From JAKACA01 sp050010115 (GTDB lineage Bacteria > Actinomycetota > Acidimicrobiia > Acidimicrobiales > Bog-793): a stretch of 20,894 nt of DNA. A program made the translations under genes and the position numbers. Below are positions 1 to 6,366 of the stretch, one piece after another. Below the pieces are notes generated by a model, which did not search any database, had not been told where the DNA came from, and was given only the letters and a program-made list of their open reading frames with translations. Location: positions 1 through 20,894 of the forward strand of contig JBEKLQ010000072.1 of assembly GCA_050010115.1 (NCBI GenBank), read 5' to 3'. Numbering within the stretch: the stretch's first letter is position 1; each line of letters begins with the position of its first letter.

Positions 1-87
1 AGCAGGTCCACCAGAAGCTTCCTACCGCGATTGGCTCCCTACCAAAGTCGCCGCGAGATCAAGAATTGCCTGCACAGGAGGGGTGGG

Positions 88-156
88 ATGTCGGTTCACG
101 AATCGTCCGCTTATCTCCACTCGCTAAAGGCCCAGATCACAAGGTCACGGGCATAA
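88..156 (+). CDS. Possible 22-residue small ORF with strong ribosome binding site
   Basis: The ATG at 88 lies six bases after a near-perfect Shine-Dalgarno (AGGAGG followed by GGTGGG), one of the best in the window. The frame runs 22 codons (MSVHESSAYLHSLKAQI, ending TRSRA) to a TAA at 154. I recognise no family. It may be a real small peptide, or the surviving 5' end of a gene that was cut. The stop is one base before an 18-bp palindrome, which could act as a hairpin after the ORF. There is no strong independent evidence that it is translated. Confidence 0.3.
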   Translation: MSVHESSAYLHSLKAQITRSRA

Positions 157-157
157 T

Positions 158-175
158 TGTCAGAAGCTTCTGACA
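158..175. promoter_or_regulatory. 18-bp perfect palindrome (operator-like)
   Basis: TGTCAGAAGCTTCTGACA equals its own reverse complement. The core CAGAAGCTTC recurs at 12-21. A dimeric repressor site is the simplest reading. It can also be drawn as a 7-bp stem with an AGCT loop, but no T-run follows, so an intrinsic terminator is unlikely. No regulator gene lies within this window's left end, so the binding protein is unknown. Confidence 0.45.
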
Positions 176-373
176 GTCTGAACGACATCATCCCGCGGGC
201 ACTCCGGGAAAGTGGTCGTGCACGTTGATCGTGACGAACTTCTACTCGATAATCGACGCGGTCGTACGAGTCCAGAACCTCTTGGACCGCGCGTCCAGCG
301 GCTAACGCTCAGGCGCTTCCTGCTCGCCCGTGAGACTTTCTCGGAATCCTCAGTTAGGGGTTCCTTCCATCGG
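176..373. other. No convincing gene
   Basis: Short open frames cross this stretch, including a GTG-started 24-codon frame at 231-305. None has a ribosome binding site, a family resemblance or coding-like codon use that persists. It is the 3' flank of the ATPase gene that ends at 374. Confidence 0.5.
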
Positions 374-1600
374 TTACAGCTCCTCGGTCTCGGCGCGGCG
401 AAGCACGTAATCGGCGAAGCCCGGTACCGAGAAGGCGATCACCCCGTGTTGAGGCGAGTGGAGGATCCCCTTTCGGATCAGGCGGTCGCGGATCGGTCCG
501 ACCGCAGTGAGCGGCTGTTCGAGCTCACGGGCGACCTCGCCTGAGCGCACCCGTTCCACTGAGCCTGCGAAGTCCTCAAACGTCCGGGTAGCGCTTGCTG
601 GCTGCCCGGTATCCCCGCCCTGGCGACTCCACACCCGCGCCATCGCCTGGAGGTAACGCTGCTCCGACGTGGTCGCCCGGTCGTAGCGTGCAGAATAGAG
701 GCCAACGTCGACCCGCGACTGTACTCGGGGCTCGGCAGCCAGGACGTCTGCCTCGCTGATCTCGGCGTTCCCGGCGCTCTCTGCACGGTCCCACGCCTCG
801 GAGGCATACAGCTGCACAAAGTACGGATAACCGTGCGAGAGCTCGTAGACCCGCCGGTAGCCGCTCTCGTCCCAGTTGTGCCCGCTGTCGATCGCCCCCC
901 CGACGAGGGCTTCGCGGACGTCGTCGGGCGGCAGCCAGTCGATGACGGTGTAGTCGAAGCGCTCCGCGTAGGTGCTCGCCGAGGCGAGCTCGGCCGGAAG
1001 GTATGGCAAGCCGGCGCCGACGAGGACGACGGGCAGGCCCCGGAGCAGTGAGATCGACCTGATAAGGATGGCGAGGTCGCGGCGGCGCAGGGTCTGCAGC
1101 TCGTCGAAGAAGAGCGCGAACCCGAGCCCTTCCTCCTTGGCAACACGACCGAGGAGTCGAAGGACGCCGACGAGGCTCTGGTCGGCCGCGTCCTGAGCTG
1201 ACATGGTCCGCTGGACACCCGCCCCACCGGCGGGCCCTGCCGGGACGGTGAAGCCGGAGATGGAGCGGAGGATCTTGCGGGTCGATCGAACAAGGCGCCG
1301 GCCCGCTGTGAGGTGCGATTCGGCCTCGGCGACAAGCAGGCGGGTCGCCTCGTCGGTGTCGAGGGACTTCCGTCCCTCAAGGTAGCCCGTTGCCCAGCCG
1401 CGCTCGTCCAGTCGCAGCCGAGCCTGGTGGAGGAGCACCGTCTTGCCCATCCCTCGTAGCCCCGTGAGGACGAGCGGAGTCACATCCAGCCCGGACTCGG
1501 CGCGCTCGGCCGCAGCCTCGATGAGGGCAAGCTGTGCGTCGCGACCGGCGAGGACGGGCGGATCGGTCCCGGCTCCCGGTGCGTACGGGTTGGTCGGCAT
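374..1600 (-). CDS. AAA-family ATPase with C-terminal winged-helix-like region
   Basis: 408 residues from the chosen ATG at 1600. The N-terminus (MPTNPYAPGAG, then a GRD motif) is typical of a widespread actinobacterial AAA_16/ORC-like ATPase family. Walker A is GLRGMGKT at residues 47-54. Walker B is FALFFDELQ at 161-169, with the acidic pair D166/E167. The last 60 residues (RDRLIRKGIL to SVPGFADYVLRR) look like a winged-helix DNA-binding segment. An ATG at 1627 would add nine residues that do not fit the family start, and it lacks a ribosome binding site. The 1600 start instead has a -10-like TATACT nine bases upstream, suggesting a leaderless mRNA. The gene stands alone, divergent from the SDR gene. 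The family's role is not settled; nucleotide-dependent DNA or protein remodelling is an inference. Confidence 0.85.
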   Translation of the reverse strand: MPTNPYAPGAGTDPPVLAGRDAQLALIEAAAERAESGLDVTPLVLTGLRGMGKTVLLHQARLRLDERGWATGYLEGRKSLDTDEATRLLVAEAESHLTAGRRLVRSTRKILRSISGFTVPAGPAGGAGVQRTMSAQDAADQSLVGVLRLLGRVAKEEGLGFALFFDELQTLRRRDLAILIRSISLLRGLPVVLVGAGLPYLPAELASASTYAERFDYTVIDWLPPDDVREALVGGAIDSGHNWDESGYRRVYELSHGYPYFVQLYASEAWDRAESAGNAEISEADVLAAEPRVQSRVDVGLYSARYDRATTSEQRYLQAMARVWSRQGGDTGQPASATRTFEDFAGSVERVRSGEVARELEQPLTAVGPIRDRLIRKGILHSPQHGVIAFSVPGFADYVLRRAETEEL

Positions 1601-1609
1601 AGGAACGGC

Positions 1610-1615
1610 AGTATA
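1610..1615 (-). promoter_or_regulatory. -10-like hexamer TATACT of the ATPase gene
   Basis: Read on the minus strand, TATACT is followed by nine bases and then ATG at 1600. Transcription would begin about at the start codon, so the message would be leaderless. No recognisable -35 box lies 16-18 bases upstream, which is common for actinobacterial promoters. Confidence 0.45.
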
Positions 1616-1823
1616 ACAAAACGGCATAGTGCCGGAAGTTTACGTCTACCGCCCGCGCGGCATCGCTTGCAGACAGCCGATGTGCGAACGAATGCAGCCG
1701 CTGTAGCAAGCGCAGGCGGTTGACGTGCTCGCAGCCAGGACCGGCTTGGTCGAGTCGTGACTGGGCTTGAGCGGTCGGCTGAGGGCGACGCGAGAGGGTT
1801 CGTTCGGAGAACTGGGTCTTGTC

Positions 1824-1829
1824 TAACCT
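1824..1829 (+). promoter_or_regulatory. -10-like hexamer TAACCT of the SDR gene
   Basis: TAACCT is followed by eight bases (GAACTTCG) and the ATG at 1838. There is no Shine-Dalgarno, so a leaderless start is the natural reading. A clear -35 is not visible. Confidence 0.4.
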
Positions 1830-1837
1830 GAACTTCG

Positions 1838-2608
1838 ATGGCGCAGCTGAGCGACACCCGCGTCCTGGTGACCGGCGGCACGAGCGGCCTGGGGCGGGCG
1901 ATGGCGCAAGCGCTCGCGCAGGCGGGCGCCCGGGTGGCGGTGACCAGCCGCCACCGGGAACGAGCGCAGGCCACCGCCGCGGAGCTGGGCGCGGGAGCGG
2001 TGGGAGTCGAGCTTGACGTCCGCGACGCCAGCTCGGTGTCGGCTGCGGTCGACACCGCCTACGGGATGCTCGACGGCCTGGACGTACTGGTCAACAACGC
2101 CGGGATCGGGATGCGGACTGTCAACCCGCAGTTCATGACCGAGCCGCAGCCTTTTTGGGAGGTGTCACCCGCCGCCTTTCGCGACGTGCTGGAGACCAAG
2201 GCGACTGGGACGTTCCTGGTCGCCCGGGCGGTGGTGCCGCGAATGCTGAGCGCCGGCGGCGGACGGGTGGTCACGATCTCGATGAGCGAGCAGACGATGA
2301 CCCGCCGCGGCTTCATCCCTTACGGACCCTCCGGCGCCGCCGTGGAGGCCCTGGCCCGGGTGATGGCCGCCGACCTAGCCGATACGCCGGTCACGGCCAA
2401 CATCCTGCTGCCCGGCGGGGCGACCGCCACCGGGATGATTCCCGACGAGGTGCGAGATGAGCTGCGCGCCAACCTGCTCGACCCGGCGATCATGGGACCG
2501 CCGATCGTCTGGCTGGCCTCTCCGGATGCCGTCGGAGTCCACGACGAGCGGATCGTCGCCCGCGACTTCGACGACTGGCTGGAGACACGCGAGAAAGAGA
2601 ACCTGTGA
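1838..2608 (+). CDS. Short-chain dehydrogenase/reductase with atypical YxxxG motif
   Basis: 256 residues, the usual length of a classical SDR. The cofactor-binding TGGTSGLG is at residues 12-19, R38 and nearby residues follow beta-2, and NNAG is at 86-89. The active-site region reads VVTISMS then PYGPSGAAVEALARV. Tyr162 is present, with Ser148/Ser150 12-14 residues before it, but the lysine expected four residues after Tyr162 is Gly166. In classical SDRs that lysine binds the nicotinamide ribose and lowers the tyrosine pKa. The protein may be a divergent subfamily with altered chemistry, or inactive as an oxidoreductase. The C-terminus (PPIVWLASPDA, then RIVARDFDDWL) is intact. NAD(P)-dependent oxidation or reduction of a small alcohol or ketone is the family role; the substrate is unknown. 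The start at 1838 fits the Rossmann fold and the -10 spacing. Confidence 0.88.
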   Translation: MAQLSDTRVLVTGGTSGLGRAMAQALAQAGARVAVTSRHRERAQATAAELGAGAVGVELDVRDASSVSAAVDTAYGMLDGLDVLVNNAGIGMRTVNPQFMTEPQPFWEVSPAAFRDVLETKATGTFLVARAVVPRMLSAGGGRVVTISMSEQTMTRRGFIPYGPSGAAVEALARVMAADLADTPVTANILLPGGATATGMIPDEVRDELRANLLDPAIMGPPIVWLASPDAVGVHDERIVARDFDDWLETREKENL

Positions 2609-2644
2609 AGGCGTGGTTTAAGAAGGACGTGCCTAGACGCGTAT

Positions 2645-2665
2645 CTTCGGGCCGCTAACCCGAAG
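2645..2665. terminator. Hairpin downstream of the SDR gene
   Basis: CTTCGGG (2645-2651) pairs with CCCGAAG (2659-2665) across a 7-nt loop, a perfect 7-bp stem. It lies 36 bases after the SDR stop and just beyond the end of the oppositely oriented permease remnant, so it could serve both strands. There is no poly-T tail. Confidence 0.4.
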
Positions 2666-2679
2666 GTCCATCTGGAGAT

Positions 2680-2967
2680 CTATGCATCTCGTATGCGGAA
2701 CAGGAAGCCACCGACGAGCAGTGCTCCTACAGCCCAGGCGGCGAGGACACCGAGTCCAGCCCACGGGCCGATGGGTAGGAAGCGGAGGTCGGTGGTGGCT
2801 TGGATGGCGAGCCCGGCGGTCATGGGTGCGATCTGCTGTATGTGTCGCCTCAACGAGTCGGTGACCGTCTGCGGGAGGATCGGGGGTAGGTACAGGAGGG
2901 CGAGCACGGCTCCGATGGAAATGTAGGCGCCGACGATCTCTCCGAAGTCGTAGACGGACGTCACCTC
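2680..2967 (-). pseudogene. C-terminal fragment of an ABC-2 type permease
   Basis: The frame contains two hydrophobic stretches (GAYISIGAVLALLYLPPIL, then GLGVLAAWAVGALLVGGFLF) and ends in RIRDA. That PWAGLGVLAAW..LFRIRDA ending is typical of the last transmembrane helix of ABC-2 family transporter permeases of about 250 residues. Only about 90 residues of homologous sequence remain. Upstream, an unrelated transposase scrap in another frame begins within a few bases (near 2961-2967), which marks a junction. An open frame continues to 3066, but its first residues are antisense-like and match nothing. Probably a non-functional relic. Confidence 0.5.
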
Positions 2968-3017
2968 TGCTCGAAGTTCCGCAGGCCGTTGGCGACCCGG
3001 CGGAGCTTCTCGGTAAT
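2961..3017 (-). pseudogene. Remnant of an ISL3-type transposase C-terminus (copy A)
   Basis: On the minus strand one frame reads ITEKLRRVANGLRNFEQR and then a stop. This matches NEKLRRVAHDVRNFEHYR in the larger transposase fragment at 3781-4215. The nucleotide block 2969-3012 matches 3876-3919 at 41 of 44 positions. The homology stops abruptly on the left, where the ABC permease fragment begins in another frame, so this is an insertion/deletion scar. Confidence 0.55.
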
Positions 3018-3124
3018 GCCGTGTGCACGAGCTGCCCAGTGCGAGACGACCGCGCCGCGTTCGCACGGCGAGTGCACGCCGTCGGGTGGTGGGGCGGGAG
3101 CTGGCGCGGGCCGTGAGAGTGGGG

Positions 3125-3223
3125 CTACAGGTTGAGCGCCCGCTTCAGCAGGTCGTACGCGTAATTGGCGAGCACTTTGTTCTCGCTGGCGATAAACCTG
3201 TTGCGGGATTGCGATTCTGTCAC
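3125..3223 (-). CDS. Possible 32-residue small ORF or gene remnant
   Basis: A GTG at 3223 opens a frame of 32 residues (VTESQSRNRFIASENKVL, then ANYAYDLLKRALNL) ending with TAG at 3125. Its codon use and amphipathic composition look protein-like, unlike the overlapping frames. The sequence CATTAT lies eight bases before the GTG and could be a weak -10. It may be the tail of a lost gene. I do not recognise the family. Confidence 0.3.
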   Translation of the reverse strand: MTESQSRNRFIASENKVLANYAYDLLKRALNL

Positions 3224-3266
3224 CTGACTCGATAATGGAACCAAGACGGTGACTTCTTGCAGGAAC

Positions 3267-3291
3267 CCACGGAAAATGTTTGATTCCGTGG
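3267..3291 (-). terminator. Hairpin downstream of the DUF1801 gene
   Basis: CCACGGAA (3267-3274) and TTCCGTGG (3284-3291) form a perfect 8-bp stem with a 9-nt loop. It begins eight bases after the stop of the minus-strand DUF1801 gene, the position expected for a terminator. The minus strand shows no long U-run after it, so factor-independent activity is uncertain. Confidence 0.5.
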
Positions 3292-3298
3292 ATTAGCT

Positions 3299-3691
3299 TT
3301 AGGCTGTGGACTTGTTCAGGGTCACGGCGGCGCGAACGAGAGTCTTCAACGCCTCCTCGTCTATCTTCTCGCCCTCGTGGAAGTCGATGGCACGCCTTGT
3401 GTTCCCGTCAAGACTGGAGTTGAAGAGGCCCGAAGAATCCTTCAGAGCCGCCCCTTTGGCGAAGGTCATCTTCACGACGTTCTTGTAGGTCTCGCCTGTG
3501 CAGATCATTCCGTCGTCGTACCACACCGGAACCCCTCTCCACTTCCACTCCTCGACGACTTCGGGATCGGCTTCCTTGACTAAGGTACGGAGCCGGCTGA
3601 GCATCTTGCCCCGCCAGTCGCCTAGCTCCTTGATTCTCTCGTCTATCAGCTGAGAAGGAGACTTGCTTTTCTGCGACGCGCTCTTCTCCAT
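3299..3691 (-). CDS. DUF1801 (YdhG-like) domain protein
   Basis: 130 residues covering essentially the whole DUF1801 fold. Recognisable family blocks are EADPEVVEEWKWRGVPVW, ICTGETYKNVVKMTFAKGA and GLFNSSLDGNTRRAIDFHEG. The start at 3691 is supported by an AAGGAAGAG ribosome binding site about nine bases upstream. The N-terminal 12 residues are polar and probably disordered. The biochemical function of the family is not known; members are small cytoplasmic proteins, often single genes. It stands alone here and is intact, although remnants surround it. A hairpin follows at 3267-3291. Confidence 0.88.
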   Translation of the reverse strand: MEKSASQKSKSPSQLIDERIKELGDWRGKMLSRLRTLVKEADPEVVEEWKWRGVPVWYDDGMICTGETYKNVVKMTFAKGAALKDSSGLFNSSLDGNTRRAIDFHEGEKIDEEALKTLVRAAVTLNKSTA

Positions 3692-3780
3692 GCCCGTTTC
3701 TCTTCCTTAGTCCCGAGGCTTTGATAAATGGGGGTCATCCCCACCGTGCCGATTCTACTTGGAGCTGCGGTTAACCGGCT

Positions 3781-4215
3781 CTACGCGACCAGCCGTGGGT
3801 GACGGCCCCTGATTCGAGCAGTGGGCCGAGTGCTCCATTGCGCGCCTGAGTGGAGCAACAGCCGTAGCCGATAGTGCTCGAAGTTCCGCACGTCGTGGGC
3901 GACCCGGCGGAGCTTCTCGTTGACGAGGTTCTGGGCCTCGCTCCTGGCGTTGGTGCGCCAGGTCGTGAAGTAGTTGAGGACCCGGGGCTCCCAGCGCTTG
4001 ATGGTCCTCGCCAGGCGCAGGACCTCGGGGGTGCCGGCGGTCCTCGCCAGCTCGTAGAAGGAGGCGAGCTCGGCGTGGGCCTCCTCGAGGGTGGTGGCGT
4101 CGTAGATGGTCCGTAGCTGCTCCTTCACGGCGAGGGCCCCGCCCACCTCGTCGTAGGGGTCGCCTCGCCGGAGGGCTTCCTCGTGGAACTGCCGCGGCGT
4201 AATCCTCTCTGTCAT
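3781..4215 (-). pseudogene. C-terminal part of an ISL3-family transposase (copy B)
   Basis: 144 residues. The blocks RGDPYDEVGGALAVKEQLR, LARTIKRWEPRVLNYFTT, EAQNLVNEKLRRVAHDVRNF and YRLRLLLHSGAQW are the conserved C-terminal end of DDE_Tnp_ISL3 transposases, which normally exceed 400 residues. The zinc-binding N-terminus and the first catalytic acidic residues are absent, so this cannot transpose. I saw no terminal inverted repeats. The open frame has its own ATG at 4215, six bases after a -10-like TAGGTT, so a truncated protein could still be made. A shorter copy of the same region lies at 2961-3017. Confidence 0.72.
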
Positions 4216-4221
4216 GTCGTC

Positions 4222-4227
4222 AACCTA
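4222..4227 (-). promoter_or_regulatory. -10-like hexamer TAGGTT before the transposase fragment
   Basis: On the minus strand TAGGTT is followed by GACGAC and the ATG at 4215. This repeats the leaderless layout seen at other genes here. In a truncated transposase it may be coincidence or a newly acquired promoter. Confidence 0.25.
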
Positions 4228-4228
4228 A

Positions 4229-4414
4229 CGATCGGGCCCGGATGAGGCGCGGGATCCTGCGCTCGTCCGCGAGGAGGCTTGGATCGTCATAGGAGAGGGA
4301 TCAGCCCGCGCAGTCGCCCAGGTGATCGAGATCGAGGGCGACGTCGTTCGAGTGCGGCCGCTCCCCGGACCGGTCGAGCGACATCGGGCGCTGCTCAACC
4401 ACGACACCGGCTGA
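4229..4414 (+). pseudogene. Unidentified small coding remnant
   Basis: The plus frame reads about 61 residues without an ATG (segments ARDPALVREEAWIVIGEG, ARAVAQVIEIEGDVVRVRPL, PGPVERHRALLNHDTG) and stops with TGA at 4412. Composition and GC-rich third positions look like real coding sequence. The in-frame stop at 4226 and the lack of a start codon suggest a 5'-truncated gene, perhaps cut by the transposase event next to it. A hairpin follows 12 bases after the stop. I do not recognise the family. Confidence 0.4.
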
Positions 4415-4426
4415 GCAGAATCACCA

Positions 4427-4450
4427 GGTCAAGGCGTTTCGCGCTTGACC
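4427..4450 (+). terminator. Hairpin after the 4229-4414 remnant
   Basis: GGTCAAG (4427-4433) pairs with CTTGACC (4444-4450). A further GCG/CGC can pair inside, leaving a small loop and one bulge. Its position 12 bases after a stop codon supports a terminator. No T-run follows. Confidence 0.4.
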
Positions 4451-4563
4451 GCTTGCCTCGGGGTGGCGGACGTTCGCCTCGCTGTGGCGGGACAGCCGTT
4501 TGGCTCAACCCCGGACACGGGGTGCGGTCCCCCTTTCCCGCGTTGTGTGGCGCCCCGACGCCA

Positions 4564-4586
4564 CCTATTGATAGGGCGGCTACTGT
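4564..4586 (+). promoter_or_regulatory. Inverted repeat and -10-like box upstream of the DUF5995 gene
   Basis: CCTAT/ATAGG arms surround a TG centre at 4564-4575. The -10-like TACTGT follows at 4581-4586, and the ATG is eight bases further on at 4595. This layout suggests a leaderless mRNA with a possible operator just upstream of the -10. Confidence 0.35.
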
Positions 4587-4594
4587 GCGTCCGC

Positions 4595-5317
4595 ATGGAC
4601 GATGCGCTGTCACTCCCGCATCTGCCGTCCGGACCTGTCTCCTCGATCGGAGAAGCCATCGCTTTGATGACCTCCATCTCGGAGGCGCTTCCCCCTACCG
4701 ACGGCCTGGCCTGCTTCAATCGGATGTACCTGATCGTTACTGAGAAGGTGCAGTCGGAAGTCGCCATCGGCACCTTCTTCGGTGATCCGGTGTTCATGTC
4801 CCACCTTGACGTGGTCTTCGTCAATGTCTATTTGCAGGCGATCGACGGGTTTCGGGCCGAGCCGCCCACAGCGCCCCGCTGTTGGGGCGAGCTGCTCGCC
4901 AATCGCTCCGATACCCATATCGCCCCCATGCAGTTCGCCCTTGCCGGGATGAGTGCCCACATCAACCACGACCTCCCGATCGCCGTTGTGAAGACGTGCG
5001 AGGACCTCGACACCGCGCCCGAACAAGGCACGCATGCGGCGGACTTCGACAAGGTGAACAAACTTCTCGGGGCCTTGGACCAATCGATCCGCGAGTCCTT
5101 CGAGACGGGCGTCATCCTCGATCTCGACCGCAAGGCCGCTGGCTTGGAGAACCTGGTCGGCAACTTGGCCATCGACGCGGCTCGTGGGACGGCCTGGGTC
5201 AACGCCGCGGCCCTGTGGCGCCTCCGCCAGGACTCCTGGCTCTCGAGGGAATACACAGATGGCCTCGATGTCGCGGCCGCCCTCGCAGGCCGTTCGCTGA
5301 TGGTGCCGCTGCTCTAG
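4595..5317 (+). CDS. DUF5995 family protein
   Basis: 240 residues from the ATG at 4595. Family blocks are LACFNRMYLIVTEKV near residue 45, FFGDPVFMSHLDVVFVNVYL near 65, and the strongly conserved IAPMQFALAGMSAHINHDLP near 110, followed by DFDKVNKLL. The histidine/asparagine-rich AHINHDL motif could bind a metal, but no activity is established for the family. An in-frame ATG at 4445 would add 50 residues of arginine/proline-rich, antisense-like sequence, so I reject it. There is no Shine-Dalgarno, and a -10-like TACTGT sits at leaderless distance. No membrane segment or signal peptide is visible. Single-gene unit. Confidence 0.85.
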   Translation: MDDALSLPHLPSGPVSSIGEAIALMTSISEALPPTDGLACFNRMYLIVTEKVQSEVAIGTFFGDPVFMSHLDVVFVNVYLQAIDGFRAEPPTAPRCWGELLANRSDTHIAPMQFALAGMSAHINHDLPIAVVKTCEDLDTAPEQGTHAADFDKVNKLLGALDQSIRESFETGVILDLDRKAAGLENLVGNLAIDAARGTAWVNAAALWRLRQDSWLSREYTDGLDVAAALAGRSLMVPLL

Positions 5318-5470
5318 GCGCGTCCCGCCTTCCAAGCCGGTCGGGTCTGCGCGCACGCAACCGGCGGTCGGGGGGCAGAGGCGCGAGCCTGTCGGCTCAC
5401 CGCTTTGCGGGACAATCAACCCGATGCGTACCAGGCGGGTGAACGCGCTTGTCCGCTCACTTCTCGGTGC
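5318..5470. other. No gene seen
   Basis: GC-rich spacer after the DUF5995 gene. GCCGGT and ACCGGC arms (about 5335-5364) could form a weak long-loop hairpin. No frame looks coding. Confidence 0.4.
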
Positions 5471-5680
5471 TCAATTTCGCTGCCCTACGTGACGCCAATG
5501 GCCGGTCACCGGGGGCGCAGCCGTGTAGTTGGCATCGCCGGCCTGGGTGGCCTCGATACTGCAGGTGCCGGCCTTCTGGTACTTGACGGTCGTGCCATGG
5601 GTCCCCGACACGGGTGCGCACCCCGGCCCCACTCGACGGCGCCAGCTTGAAGACGACCGGCCTGGACAGGATGGGTGAGT
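5471..5680 (-). pseudogene. Frameshifted remnant of an Ig-like surface-protein repeat
   Basis: One minus frame reads CAPVSGTHGTTVKYQKAGTC and then SIEATQAGDANYTAAPPVT before a stop at 5471. This is the usual core of bacterial Ig-like repeats in large secreted proteins (pattern C.VSGTTV....AGTC.I.A.QAGDANY.AAP). The preceding strand (ILSRPVVFKLAPSSGAG) lies in a different frame, so there is an indel near 5623. No start, signal peptide or flanking repeats remain. Non-functional relic. Confidence 0.55.
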
Positions 5681-5683
5681 GAC

Positions 5684-5743
5684 CTCGAGGGGCTTACTCC
5701 AACCCCCTCGAGACGGGCGGGAGCGGTTTGATGACCGCCTCCC
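5684..5743. repeat. Two adjacent hairpins
   Basis: CTCGAGGGG (5684-5692) and CCCCTCGAG (5704-5712) form a perfect 9-bp stem with an 11-nt loop. A second stem follows: GGGAG CGGT (5719-5727) with ACCG C CTCCC (5734-5743), with one bulged base and a 6-nt loop. Together they could be a terminator region or a small structured RNA between convergent units. Confidence 0.45.
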
Positions 5744-5855
5744 TCCCGGCGGTAGGTGACGCGCATCCGGCAGCCGATGACGGCACGTTGCGATGGGCGT
5801 GATTGAATTAGATGTCCGTCTGCACGAGCTGCCGGAATACCGCAGGCTCCTCCGG

Positions 5856-6161
5856 TTACAAGGCCGAAGCAACCCATTCGTGCTGCACGATGACCCGCTG
5901 TCCGATGACCTTGCTCGCGTGATCATGAACATAGGCCTGGTGAAGCGGGTGGGCGACGTAACGACGGGCGGCTGCGAAGTCAGCAAAGTCCATCACCGCC
6001 ACGAAGTCGAAGTTGTCTTCGAAGTGACCCGCGTCGTCGCCGCACGTCATGGCGAGCAGTTCGGGAATGGCGCGCAGTCCATCGACAGCGTCACGGAATG
6101 CCTGCTTTGCCTCGGACGAGACACCTTCGGCCCATCGGCTCGACACCACCTGGCGGAACAT
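5856..6161 (-). CDS. Dabb family protein (stress-responsive A/B barrel)
   Basis: 101 residues, the full length of a single Dabb (alpha+beta barrel) domain. It starts MFRQVVSSRWAEGVSSEAKQ. Family features include the DGLRAIPEL helix, FDFVAVMDFADFAAARRYVAHP, then HQAYVHDHASKVIG and the final VIVQHEW strand. The start at 6161 is fixed by a GGGAGG ribosome binding site seven bases upstream. Such proteins dimerise through the barrel. Some are cyclases or heme-degrading relatives, and many have no known role. Nothing nearby suggests a substrate. Intact, single gene. Confidence 0.88.
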   Translation of the reverse strand: MFRQVVSSRWAEGVSSEAKQAFRDAVDGLRAIPELLAMTCGDDAGHFEDNFDFVAVMDFADFAAARRYVAHPLHQAYVHDHASKVIGQRVIVQHEWVASAL

Positions 6162-6210
6162 CTGCGAACCTCCCGACGGCGAAGTCTAGGTCAGAGTCAG
6201 CAGCGACATC

Positions 6211-6366
6211 GATACCCGGCACCCCCGGGTCTTTCGTGCTCGGCTGCCAGTGCCTGGAGCGGGAAGCCGACCGAAAGCCGGCGCCTATAGGTTCACGGTG
6301 AAGGTCCTCGACTCAGACGGCCGGACGGCGACGAAGGCGCTCAGCATCGTCGTCAAGGCGAGCTGA
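6211..6366 (+). pseudogene. Remnant of a He_PIG-type Ig domain, C-terminal end
   Basis: The last 28 codons read AGAYRFTVKVLDSDGRTATK and then ALSIVVKAS before a TGA at 6364. This is the classic final strand pattern of putative Ig (He_PIG) domains (AGTY.FTV.V.DS.G.TATK.LSI.V). The preceding part (PPGLSCSAASAWSGKPTES) lies in another frame, so at least one indel separates them. It is the tail end of a lost secreted protein. The other Ig remnant (5471-5680) is on the opposite strand. Confidence 0.55.

Noticed and set aside
4509..4522. CCCCG-GACA-CGGGG hairpin upstream of the DUF5995 gene
   Set aside because: A 5-bp GC stem is expected by chance in such GC-rich DNA, and it lies well upstream of the proposed promoter.
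4610..5419. 269-residue minus-strand open frame
   Set aside because: Antisense to the DUF5995 gene, whose conserved family blocks are on the plus strand.
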